Shown: positions 1-6,814, counted from the first letter of the stretch. The stretch is DNA of 7,173 nt from an uncultured Selenomonadaceae bacterium (GCA_905236145.1 CAJOOE010000081.1:1-7173), one strand, 5' to 3'. The notes: generated by a model not told the origin, from the sequence alone. Numbers and translations: made by a program.

Positions 1-1125
1 AATCAACGGATCGGCATCTTTTACAAAAACTCCTTCCCATGAAGTTTCCTTTGTCATGTTGCCTTTGCCGTCAACGAATTGAACGAAAGCCATGTCATAT
101 TTTTTGCAGACGCGGTTATCGTCCTCACCGAATGCCGGAGCGATATGGACAATCCCGGTGCCGTCCTCCGTCGTGACGTAATCGTAGCAGACGACGACAA
201 ACGCCGCCTTGCCGGATTTTTTTACAATTTCGTCGGCGAAGGGATAGAGCGGCTCATATTTTTTAAACTCCAAATCTTTACCCTTGCAAGTTTCCAAAAT
301 TTTGCGTTCGCCTTCAACGCCTTCAAAAACTTTTTCAACCAACGCCTCTGCCAAAATATATTTCGTGCCGGCAATTTCAACTTTGACGTAATCGACTTTC
401 GGATTTACGCACAAGCCCAAGTTTGAAGGGAGTGTCCAGGGCGTTGTCGTCCATGCAAGAAAATAAGCGTCCTCGTCCGCAACTTTGAATTTGACCATCG
501 CGGAATGTTCTTTAACGTCTTTATATCCGAGCGAAACTTCATGGCTTGAAAGGGGAGTTCCGCAACGCGGGCAATAGGGGACGACTTTATGCCCTTTGTA
601 CAGCAAGCCTTTGTCCCAAATTTGTTTCAACGCCCACCATTCAGACTCAATATAATTGTTTTCGTAAGTGATGTAAGGATTTTCCATATCAGCCCAAAAA
701 CCGACGACACCGGAAAACTCTTCCCACATACCTTTATACTTCCATACCGATTCGCGGCATTTTTTTATAAACGGCTCGATTCCGTAAGCCTCAATCTGTT
801 CTTTGCCGTTTATTCCAATAAGTTTTTCGACTTCCAATTCGACCGGCAAGCCGTGAGTATCCCAGCCGGCTTTACGCAAAACTTTTTCGCCCTTCATCGA
901 ATGATAGCGGGGGAAAAGGTCTTTGATGACGCGGGTCAAAACGTGACCGATGTGCGGCTGACCGTTTGCGGTCGGCGGACCGTCGTAAAAAGTATATTCC
1001 CTGCAGCCGTCGCGTTGAGTCACGGCTTTTTCGGCGATTTTGTTTTCGGTCCAAAACTCCTCGACTTCCTTTTCGCGGCTTGCAAAATTCAAATTTGTAT
1101 CAACTTTTTTGTAAAGGGTTGCCAT
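1..1125 (-). CDS. ileS: isoleucyl-tRNA synthetase, type 2 (3' end beyond window)
   Basis: Charges tRNA-Ile with isoleucine in the cytoplasm, using ATP, and hydrolyses mischarged valine in its editing domain. The first 375 residues are present, and the frame stays open to base 1. The class I nucleotide-binding motif HIGH lies at residues 58-61 (context ANGQPHIGH), followed by GWDTHGLPVE at 88-97. A CPRC zinc-type pair is at 185-188. Editing-domain signatures are WTTTPWTLPSN (225-235) and GTGIVHIAPAFGEDD (322-336). This wording is that of the eukaryote-like IleRS2 class, not the E. coli type, and the ANG-x-PHIGH context excludes ValRS. The full protein would be about 1030-1050 residues, so the KMSKS loop and anticodon-binding domain are missing. 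The ATG at 1125 is preceded by a GGAGGT site. The gene lies downstream of a terminator and a 307-base gap, so it is probably transcribed separately from murD. Confidence 0.97.
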   Translation of the reverse strand, partial: MATLYKKVDTNLNFASREKEVEEFWTENKIAEKAVTQRDGCREYTFYDGPPTANGQPHIGHVLTRVIKDLFPRYHSMKGEKVLRKAGWDTHGLPVELEVEKLIGINGKEQIEAYGIEPFIKKCRESVWKYKGMWEEFSGVVGFWADMENPYITYENNYIESEWWALKQIWDKGLLYKGHKVVPYCPRCGTPLSSHEVSLGYKDVKEHSAMVKFKVADEDAYFLAWTTTPWTLPSNLGLCVNPKVDYVKVEIAGTKYILAEALVEKVFEGVEGERKILETCKGKDLEFKKYEPLYPFADEIVKKSGKAAFVVVCYDYVTTEDGTGIVHIAPAFGEDDNRVCKKYDMAFVQFVDGKGNMTKETSWEGVFVKDADPLI

Positions 1126-1137
1126 AATTTTTATAAG

Positions 1138-1143
1138 ACCTCC
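1138..1143 (-). promoter_or_regulatory. ileS ribosome-binding site
   Basis: The minus strand reads GGAGGT here, a strong Shine-Dalgarno match, 12 bases before the ATG at 1125. The spacing is slightly long, but no other start in this frame fits better, and the protein begins at the expected place for IleRS2. Confidence 0.8.
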
Positions 1144-1155
1144 AATAAAATGTGA

Positions 1156-1183
1156 TTCGGCTTTTTATTCTGCCGCCGCCGAA
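1156..1183 (-). other. hairpin in ileS leader
   Basis: TTCGGC (1183-1178) can pair with GCCGAA (1161-1156) on the minus-strand RNA, leaving a 16-base loop that begins GGCGGC. It ends 12 bases before the ileS Shine-Dalgarno site. No U-run follows directly, so it is not a standard terminator. A role in leader regulation is possible but not shown. Confidence 0.35.
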
Positions 1184-1362
1184 AATTTCCTGCAACAATC
1201 CGCAATTTACAAAAACAAGACTTAAAGGAAACAAAACACGGCAAGAAAAACGCTCATTTCAATTAAAAATTTCGCAAGGCAAGAAAAGTTATAAAAAATT
1301 TTTGAAATAAAATCCGCCGGAGCGAAAACAAAAAATTTTGCAAAAATTCGTCAAAATCCGGG

Positions 1363-1397
1363 AAAAAAATTCCGGCGAAAATCAATTTTTCTGCCGG
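1363..1397 (-). terminator. rho-independent terminator after murD
   Basis: On the minus strand, CCGGC (1397-1393) pairs with GCCGG (1376-1372), and GAAAA (1391-1387) pairs with TTTTC (1381-1377). This makes a 10-bp stem with one bulged A (1392) and a five-base loop, ATTGA. The tract AATTTTTTT follows at once. It starts 36 bases after the murD stop and should end the mre-mrdA-mqn-murD transcript. Read on the plus strand the same stem is followed by TTTTT, so it might act in both directions, although no plus-strand gene needs it. Confidence 0.85.
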
Positions 1398-1432
1398 TTT
1401 TTACCTTTAAACGAATATTTTTTTTTCGATTT

Positions 1433-2794
1433 TCAGAGAGAATTGACAATTTTCTTGAAATCTTTTCCGCGTTCCTCAAAATTGTCGTACATATCGAAAC
1501 TTGCACAAGCCGGACTGAGCAGAACAATTTGCGGGGCGGCAGCAATATTTTTTGCAAATTCGACAGCTTTTTGCATGGAATAGCCCGCGTCAAGAATTTT
1601 TTCCGGCGGAAAGTCATTTTTAATCGCATCGTTTTTGAATCTTTCCGCCGCCGCTCCGACCAAAATCAAATAATCGCAGCGTTTTCGGACAAAATTTAAA
1701 AAATCCGTCAAATTTGTCATTTTGTCGTCGCCGCCGGCAATCAAAATTATATGCCCGTCGAAAGTTTCCAGAGCTTTAATCGCCGAATCTGTATTTGTCG
1801 CTTTTGAATCGTTGTAATACTTCACGCCGTCAATTTCCCGGACAAATTCGATCCTGTGCTCCACTCCGGTAAAATTTTTCAAAATTTCCCGCATTTTTTC
1901 CGGCTCCGCTCCGGCAAGAAAAGCTGTCATCGCGGCGGCAAGTGCGTTTTCGACATTGTGACCGCCTTTTATTCCGAGTTCGTCAGTCGTGCAAAGTTCG
2001 TAAATTTTTCCGGAAAATTTTATCTTCAACATTTTTCCGTCAAGAAACGCACCTTCTTCCGGCTCAATTTTCCGGCTGAAATAAACCGTTTTGCAATTCG
2101 CCCGGTCAATCATTCCCCGAGTCCTTTCGTCGTCATAATTTAAAACGAGAAAATCTTCCGGCGTTTCGTTTGCAAAAATTTTTTCCTTCGCGGCTTGATA
2201 ATTTTCCATATTTCCGTGCCGTTTCAAATGATCCGGAGTGACATTTAAAACAGCGGAAACGTGCGGCTTAAATTTTTGAGCCGTTTCCATTTGATAACTT
2301 GAAATTTCCGCCGCAATACAGCCGCCCTCTCCGGTTTCAAGTGCAACCTCACTCAAAGCCGTGCCGATATTCCCACCGACCCCGACTTTTTCGTAAGCCG
2401 TTTTCAACAAAAGTCCCAGCAAAGTGACCGTCGTTGTCTTGCCGTTTGTCCCGGTGACCGCACAAATCGGAGATTTTGCAAGGTTGTAAGCAAGTTCAAC
2501 CTCGCCGATAACCGGAATATTTTTTTCAATCGCCGACCGGACGACCGGAATTTTTATCGGGACGGCGGGCGACAAAATTATCATGTCAACGCCGTTTAAA
2601 AGTTCGTCGGTCTGTTTGCCGAATTTCAAATTTATTCCGAGTTCGCGAAGTTCCGAAAAATCGAACTTCAAATCTTTTTCTTCTTTCGCGTCACTCAAAA
2701 TTACTTCCGCACCGAATTTTTTTGCAATCTTCGCCGCCGCAAATCCGCTGATTCCGGCTCCGATAACCAAAATTTTTTTATTCTCAAAATTCAT
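1433..2794 (-). CDS. murD: UDP-N-acetylmuramoylalanine--D-glutamate ligase
   Basis: Adds D-glutamate to UDP-MurNAc-L-Ala with ATP in the cytoplasm, the second peptide step of peptidoglycan precursor synthesis. The protein is 453 residues, normal for MurD. An N-terminal Rossmann-like UDP-binding domain starts with VIGAGISGFAAAKIA (10-24). The central ATPase domain has the Mur ligase P-loop TGTNGKTTT (114-122, Lys119), then NVTPDHLKRH (184-193) and GGHNVENALAA (277-287). The C-terminal domain has GVEHRIE (310-316), YNDSKATN (327-334) and LLSPACASFDMYDNFEERG (425-443), which is diagnostic for MurD among Mur ligases. The frame is open further upstream to 3007, but that part overlaps the preceding radical SAM gene; the start at 2794 has a good ribosome-binding site and begins exactly at the family N-terminus. 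It lies 29 bases after that gene and is the last gene before the terminator. The usual dcw neighbours (mraY, ftsW, murG) are absent. Confidence 0.96.
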   Translation of the reverse strand: MNFENKKILVIGAGISGFAAAKIAKKFGAEVILSDAKEEKDLKFDFSELRELGINLKFGKQTDELLNGVDMIILSPAVPIKIPVVRSAIEKNIPVIGEVELAYNLAKSPICAVTGTNGKTTTVTLLGLLLKTAYEKVGVGGNIGTALSEVALETGEGGCIAAEISSYQMETAQKFKPHVSAVLNVTPDHLKRHGNMENYQAAKEKIFANETPEDFLVLNYDDERTRGMIDRANCKTVYFSRKIEPEEGAFLDGKMLKIKFSGKIYELCTTDELGIKGGHNVENALAAAMTAFLAGAEPEKMREILKNFTGVEHRIEFVREIDGVKYYNDSKATNTDSAIKALETFDGHIILIAGGDDKMTNLTDFLNFVRKRCDYLILVGAAAERFKNDAIKNDFPPEKILDAGYSMQKAVEFAKNIAAAPQIVLLSPACASFDMYDNFEERGKDFKKIVNSL

Positions 2795-2804
2795 TTTATA
2801 AAAA

Positions 2805-2813
2805 TCTCCCTTC
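2805..2813 (-). promoter_or_regulatory. murD ribosome-binding site
   Basis: The minus strand reads GAAGGGAGA, about 11 bases before the ATG at 2794 and after the stop of the upstream gene. It supports the short murD start over the in-frame start at 3007. Confidence 0.75.
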
Positions 2814-2823
2814 TTTCCGGCTT

Positions 2824-3888
2824 TCACTCCGAAACAGGATTGTATCCGACTGCCGAAATTATTCGATTTAATTTTTCCGGCGTGATAAATCCCGCCTCCG
2901 AAGCCCCCGCCGCATGAATTATTTTTTCCTCGCCGATCGTCCCGTCCAAATCGTCCGCTCCGAATGACAAGGCAAGTTCCGCGACCGGCATTGAAAGCAT
3001 TATCCAAAACGCTTTGAATCTTTCAAAATTGTCCAATGTAATCCGTGAAAGTGCAAGCATTTTTAAATTTTCATGAGAACCCGGTCCGCGTAAATTGTAT
3101 TCCCTGCCGAGTTCCGTGTTTGCCGGGTGGAAGGGGAAAAGCAACATTGATTTAAAGCCGCCGGTTTCGTCCTGAAGTTTGCGGAGTTCAAGCAAATGCT
3201 CTATTCGCTCCTCAATCGTTTCGATATGCCCGTACATCATTGAGGCGTTGGTCTTGAAATTCAGCCGGTGAGCGATTTTCATGACTTCAAGCCACTCCGG
3301 TGCCGTCGCTTTTTTCGGGCAGATGATTTTTCTGACACGCTCGGAAAAAATTTCCGCACCGCCGCCGGGCAGAGAATTTACACCGGCGTTTTTCAATTCG
3401 ATTAAAACTTCCTCAAAACTCTTGCCGGAAATATTTGCAAAGTGGACAATTTCAACCGGCGTGAAAGCGTTTATTTCGACTTCCGGAAAATTTTTTCGGA
3501 CAAGTTTCACTGCGTTCAAATAATAATCAAAATTTTTGTCCGGATGCAAAGCTCCGACTATGTGAATTTCGGAAAGATTTTTGACGTTTTTAAAATCTTG
3601 CAAAATTTTTTCGACTTCCGGCAATTCCAAAGTAAAAGCCCGCTTGTCCCCGCTCAAACATTGAAAAGCACACAGCGGACAATTTGACCGGCAGACGTTC
3701 GTCAAATTTATGTGGCGGTTGACTTTGTAAAAAACATTTTTTCCGGTCTTGCGTTCCTTCATCAATTTCGCCGCCCGTCCCAAAAAAATCAAATCGTTTT
3801 CCCGGTACAGTGCAAGAATTTCGTCGAAATTCAATCTCTCTCCGGCAATCGCTTTTTCCTTCGCCGCATTTAAAATTTTGTCGTCCAT
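2824..3888 (-). CDS. MqnE/CofH-family radical SAM protein, second of tandem pair
   Basis: A 354-residue radical SAM enzyme. The 4Fe-4S/SAM motif is C66-x3-C70-x2-C73 (NVCRSNCPLCAF). Then come EIHIVGALHP (107-116), AFTPVEI (141-147), SLPGGGAEIFSERVRK (172-187), TNASMMYGHIET (213-224) and GADDLDGT (310-317). These match the aminofutalosine synthase (MqnE) and CofH group better than MqnC, whose VTYxxDRN-type N-terminus is missing. By eye about half the residues match the upstream copy. MqnE joins a SAM-derived adenosyl radical to 3-[(1-carboxyvinyl)oxy]benzoate in menaquinone synthesis. Oddities: proline and leucine (CPLC) replace the usual x-aromatic pair in the cluster loop, and an extra Cys77 follows. 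The ATG lies 6 bases after the upstream stop with only a weak GAAGAG site, so translation is probably coupled. Whether it makes aminofutalosine or another product is unknown. Confidence 0.85.
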   Translation of the reverse strand: MDDKILNAAKEKAIAGERLNFDEILALYRENDLIFLGRAAKLMKERKTGKNVFYKVNRHINLTNVCRSNCPLCAFQCLSGDKRAFTLELPEVEKILQDFKNVKNLSEIHIVGALHPDKNFDYYLNAVKLVRKNFPEVEINAFTPVEIVHFANISGKSFEEVLIELKNAGVNSLPGGGAEIFSERVRKIICPKKATAPEWLEVMKIAHRLNFKTNASMMYGHIETIEERIEHLLELRKLQDETGGFKSMLLFPFHPANTELGREYNLRGPGSHENLKMLALSRITLDNFERFKAFWIMLSMPVAELALSFGADDLDGTIGEEKIIHAAGASEAGFITPEKLNRIISAVGYNPVSE

Positions 3889-3894
3889 TTCTCT

Positions 3895-4992
3895 TCAAGC
3901 CGTCCTCAAAATGTTGAAATTGCAATCAACCGCCGCCGGAATACGTCCCGCGTCTTTTATTATCTTTATTATTTCGTCCTCTGCCAAAGCGGTCGGACTT
4001 GTCGCACCGGCATCATGAATAATTTTTTCCCGGTGTACAGTCCCGTCAATATCGTTTGCCCCGAAACCCAATGCAACCTGAGCGACGGGAACGGTAAGCA
4101 TTACCCAGTAGGCTTTTATGTTTTTGAAATTGTCGAGCATAAGCCGGGAAATTGCCATCGTCCGCAAATCGTCCCACATTGAAGTTTGTTTGATTTCCTT
4201 TTCCAACGCCGTATTTTTCGGCAGGAAAGGAAAGCAGATAAAAGTTTGAAAGCCGCCGGTTTCGTCCTGCAGTTCCCGCAAAGTCAGCAAGTGATCCACT
4301 CGCTCTTCCAAAGTTTCTATGTGTCCGTAAAGCATGCTTGCATTTGTCTTTATTCCGAGCCGGTGAGCGGTTCGGGCAACATTCAGCCACTCCGCCGCAG
4401 TCGCTTTTTTGGGACAGAGTAAATTTCTGACGCGATCCGATAAAATTTCCGCACCGCCGCCGGCTATCGCCCGGAGTCCCGCCGCTTTCAATTCTTTCAA
4501 AACTTCTTCGACACTCTTGCCGGAAATTTTTGCAAAGTGCGTAATTTCAACTCCGGTAAATCCCTTGATATACAGCGAAGGAAAATTTTCTTTGATGACG
4601 TGCAGAAAGTTCAAATAATCTTCAAAAGTCCAAGTCGGGTGCAGACCGCTGACAATGTGAAGTCCGGACATATTCGGATCTTTCATCGCCTCGCGAATCA
4701 AATTTAAAACTTCCTCAACCGTCATGGCGTAAGCTCCCCGCTCCCCGTCATCGCGGCCGAAAGCACAAAATTTACAGCGGGAAGTGCAGATATTTGTGAG
4801 ATTTACATGGCAGTTGACGTTGTAAAAGACAATATCGCCGCACTTTTCCCGGCGAACGTAATCGGCCAACGCTCCGATCCTTGCAATTTCGTTGCTCTCA
4901 AAAAGCGTAAGCCCGTCCTCTTTCGTCAATCTTTCGCCGTTTAAAATTTTCTGTTCTGTTTTGTCAAGTCCGGTTTTTTTTAACAATTTCAA
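3895..4992 (-). CDS. mqnE: aminofutalosine synthase MqnE-like radical SAM protein, first of tandem pair
   Basis: A 365-residue radical SAM enzyme of the MqnE family (futalosine route to menaquinone, cytoplasmic, oxygen-sensitive 4Fe-4S cluster). The cluster motif is C69-x3-C73-x2-C76 (NICTSRCKFCAFGR), preceded by HVNLTN. Then come LHIVSGLHP (111-119), GFTGVEITHFAKISG (144-158), GGGAEILSDRVR (178-189), TNASMLYGHIETLEERVDH (216-234), LQDETGGF (241-248), AYWVMLTVPVAQ (294-305) and GANDIDGT (311-318), all typical of MqnE. The loop usually read as PGGGAEI has Ala177 in place of Pro. The start appears to be TTG at 4992: no in-frame ATG occurs before residue 90, and AAGAAGGG lies 6 bases upstream. 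An A8 run follows at codons 4-7. It begins 21 bases after mrdA. A CofH-like activity cannot be excluded; no F420 genes are nearby. Confidence 0.86.
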   Translation of the reverse strand: MKLLKKTGLDKTEQKILNGERLTKEDGLTLFESNEIARIGALADYVRREKCGDIVFYNVNCHVNLTNICTSRCKFCAFGRDDGERGAYAMTVEEVLNLIREAMKDPNMSGLHIVSGLHPTWTFEDYLNFLHVIKENFPSLYIKGFTGVEITHFAKISGKSVEEVLKELKAAGLRAIAGGGAEILSDRVRNLLCPKKATAAEWLNVARTAHRLGIKTNASMLYGHIETLEERVDHLLTLRELQDETGGFQTFICFPFLPKNTALEKEIKQTSMWDDLRTMAISRLMLDNFKNIKAYWVMLTVPVAQVALGFGANDIDGTVHREKIIHDAGATSPTALAEDEIIKIIKDAGRIPAAVDCNFNILRTA

Positions 4993-4998
4993 AATTCA

Positions 4999-5006
4999 CC
5001 CTTCTT
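4999..5006 (-). promoter_or_regulatory. ribosome-binding site deciding a TTG start
   Basis: The minus strand reads AAGAAGGG, six bases before the TTG at 4992. The nearby GTG at 4999 is in another frame that soon meets a stop, and no ATG is available, so this site supports TTG as the start of the first MqnE-family gene. Confidence 0.65.
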
Positions 5007-5013
5007 TTACCCG

Positions 5014-6807
5014 TCAAAAACTACCACGCTGTGCCTGAATGGCAAATGCCGCCTCCAAAATTTTCCTTCCTATCGGGACTGCGGAGCTTGCCCCGTAACC
5101 GCCCTGCTCGACAACGACAGCCACGCTGACGGTCGGATTTGAAAAAGGCCCGTAACCCACAAACCAGCCGTGATCTCTGCCGTGCGGATTTTCGGCGGTT
5201 CCGGTCTTTCCGGCTATGTCGTAAGTAAATCCTCTGAAATTGCTTGCCGCCGTCCCGTACTTCGTAACGTCATGCAAACTTGACTGAACCAATTCTATAA
5301 CCCAAGGTTCAACTTCAAGAGTGCTTAAAAGTTCCGGCTGAATTTCTTTTACAAGTTCGCCGTTCTGCGTGACCATTCTCTTTATCAGGTGCGGTTTAAA
5401 TCTCTTGCCGTTCGCCGCAATTTCCCCCATGACCATAGCCGCCTGCAGGGGAGTCACAAGGTTAAAACCTTGCCCGATTGCCGCGTCGAAAGTTTCCGAC
5501 AAATACCATTCCTCTTCATAAACTTTCATTTTATATTCCCGGCTTGCGACAAGTCCCGGAGATTCATAAGGCAGATCAATTCCGGTTTCCGACCCCAAAC
5601 CGAACATTTTTGCATAATGTCCCAAAAGGTCAATTCCGAGTCGGTTACCCATTTCATAAAAGTAGACGTTGTCGGAGTGAGCGAGAGCCTCCCGGAAATT
5701 TATCCAGCCCAACGCCTCACCTGCGGCATTTGATTTCGGTATCAGCCAGTGATGACCGGAGTCAAAAATTTTCTCCTGCGGAGTGACTTTTCCGGCAGCA
5801 AGAGCCGCCGTCCCGGTTACAATTTTGAAAGTCGAGCCGGGCGGATATTCGCCGGTAATTGTCTTGTTGTCCATCGGGTGAAAGGGATTATTGTTTATCG
5901 CGTTCCAATTTTTCGTGGAGATACCGCCGGCGAAAAGATTCGGATCAAATGCCGGACGACTGACCATAGCCAAAATTTCCCCGTTCTGCGGATTTAAGAC
6001 GACGGCGGCGGCGGCGTTGCAGTGAATTTGCTTTAACATTTCATCAACCGCGATTTCCGTCGCAATTTGCAAATCCTTGTCGATTGTCAAAATTAAATCG
6101 TAACCGGGCGTCGGATCTTTCTTTCCCAAAATCTGCACGGGCTTGCCGGCGACATCGACCTCAACCTGTTCGCCGCCGTTTTCCCCGCGAATTTCTTTAT
6201 CGTAAATTTTTTCCAATCCGAATTTCCCTATTATGTCGCCGGACTTGTACCCCTGTTCTTTTTTTGTTTCAAGTTCGGCATCGGAAATTTCGCTGACGTA
6301 GCCGAATGTGTGTGCTCCCTGCTGTCGCAAAAAATAATTTCGGATCGGCTGAATTTCAATGACAACGCCGGGATATTCGTCCTGCTGTTCTTTCAAAATC
6401 GTTATGACATCGGCGGCAACGTCCTGTTTTATGCGAATCGGATCAAAACCGACGTGAGCGTCAACTTTTTTCTGAATTTCTTCCGCAGGAACGTTCAAAA
6501 GTTTTGAAAGTTTTTGGACGACTGCGGGAGAGACCGGATCCGCAAGCGGCAGGAGTGAAACGGTAAAGCCCGGACGATTGGCAACCAAAAGCTGACCGTT
6601 TCTGTCGAAAAAAGTACCTCGCGGTGCAACGGAAGGAATAATTCTTATCCTGTTGCCGTCCGCGAGGCGGGTATAATATTCCCCGTCGTAAATTTGCAAA
6701 TATCCCACACGACCGATAAGCACAAAAATGACGAGCACCATTAAAACTGCAAGCGGGGTAAGCCGCTCCAAATATTCTTCGCTGTTGTTATTGTTATCGA
6801 CAATCAT
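5014..6807 (-). CDS. mrdA: penicillin-binding protein 2, elongasome transpeptidase
   Basis: Class B PBP that crosslinks peptidoglycan during side-wall elongation with RodA and MreBCD. It is 597 residues, anchored in the inner membrane with the catalytic domain outside. A short Asn-rich cytoplasmic tail (MIVDNNNNSEE) precedes one membrane segment at about 18-36. The PBP dimerisation region starts with APRGTFFDRNG (61-71) and includes GHTFGY-like AHTFGYVSEIS (165-175) and IIGKFGLEKIYD (192-203). The transpeptidase domain carries STFK at 325-328 (nucleophile Ser325), SDN at 378-380 and KTGTA at 534-538. All three active-site motifs are intact, so it should be active and beta-lactam-sensitive. 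The ATG at 6807 has a CGGAGTGA site 7 bases upstream. It follows mreD by 33 bases, the standard mre operon order. FtsI and Spo-type PBPs are less likely given the mreD neighbour and the 192-203 motif. Confidence 0.96.
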   Translation of the reverse strand: MIVDNNNNSEEYLERLTPLAVLMVLVIFVLIGRVGYLQIYDGEYYTRLADGNRIRIIPSVAPRGTFFDRNGQLLVANRPGFTVSLLPLADPVSPAVVQKLSKLLNVPAEEIQKKVDAHVGFDPIRIKQDVAADVITILKEQQDEYPGVVIEIQPIRNYFLRQQGAHTFGYVSEISDAELETKKEQGYKSGDIIGKFGLEKIYDKEIRGENGGEQVEVDVAGKPVQILGKKDPTPGYDLILTIDKDLQIATEIAVDEMLKQIHCNAAAAVVLNPQNGEILAMVSRPAFDPNLFAGGISTKNWNAINNNPFHPMDNKTITGEYPPGSTFKIVTGTAALAAGKVTPQEKIFDSGHHWLIPKSNAAGEALGWINFREALAHSDNVYFYEMGNRLGIDLLGHYAKMFGLGSETGIDLPYESPGLVASREYKMKVYEEEWYLSETFDAAIGQGFNLVTPLQAAMVMGEIAANGKRFKPHLIKRMVTQNGELVKEIQPELLSTLEVEPWVIELVQSSLHDVTKYGTAASNFRGFTYDIAGKTGTAENPHGRDHGWFVGYGPFSNPTVSVAVVVEQGGYGASSAVPIGRKILEAAFAIQAQRGSF

Positions 6808-6814
6808 TTTTCGG

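Larger units (their letters stand above)
1126..1432 (-). other. 307-base intergenic region between murD and ileS
   Basis: This is the only long non-coding stretch in the window. Read on the minus strand it holds, in order: an A9 run just after the murD stop, the terminator at 1363-1397, a weak all-AT hairpin at 1334-1348, a GC-rich hairpin at 1156-1183, and the ileS ribosome-binding site. The ileS promoter should lie here, but no pair of -35 and -10 hexamers is convincing. The best -35-like word is TTGACG at 1354-1349, with only a poor -10 partner 17 bases on; the best -10-like word is TATAAC near 1290, without a good -35. I found no T-box consensus and no open frame with a ribosome-binding site. 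Confidence 0.8.

Noticed and set aside
589..1155. 188-codon open frame on the plus strand opposite ileS
   Set aside because: It is antisense to well-conserved ileS sequence, has no recognisable motif and runs across the ileS start. Codon bias of the real gene explains it.
1222..1257. 11-residue minus-strand open frame (MSVFLAVFCFL) as an ileS leader peptide
   Set aside because: It has no isoleucine codons and no ribosome-binding site, so attenuation by isoleucine supply is not supported.
1349..1354. TTGACG as the -35 box of an ileS promoter
   Set aside because: The hexamer is good, but the sequence 17 bases downstream (TTGTTT) is a poor -10, so I do not call a promoter.
2795..3007. In-frame upstream extension of murD by 71 residues
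   Set aside because: It lies inside the preceding radical SAM gene, has low-complexity Gly/Arg-rich content with no MurD homology, and a good ribosome-binding site supports the start at 2794.
2824..3888. Assignment of the second radical SAM gene as MqnC
   Set aside because: It lacks the MqnC-type N-terminal pattern and the MQGGLHP motif, and its IVGALHP and CPKKA motifs resemble MqnE more. Phylogeny could still change this.
5389..5786. Overlapping plus-strand open frames opposite mrdA
   Set aside because: They are antisense to the PBP2 transpeptidase domain, in two frames, with no motif or ribosome-binding site.
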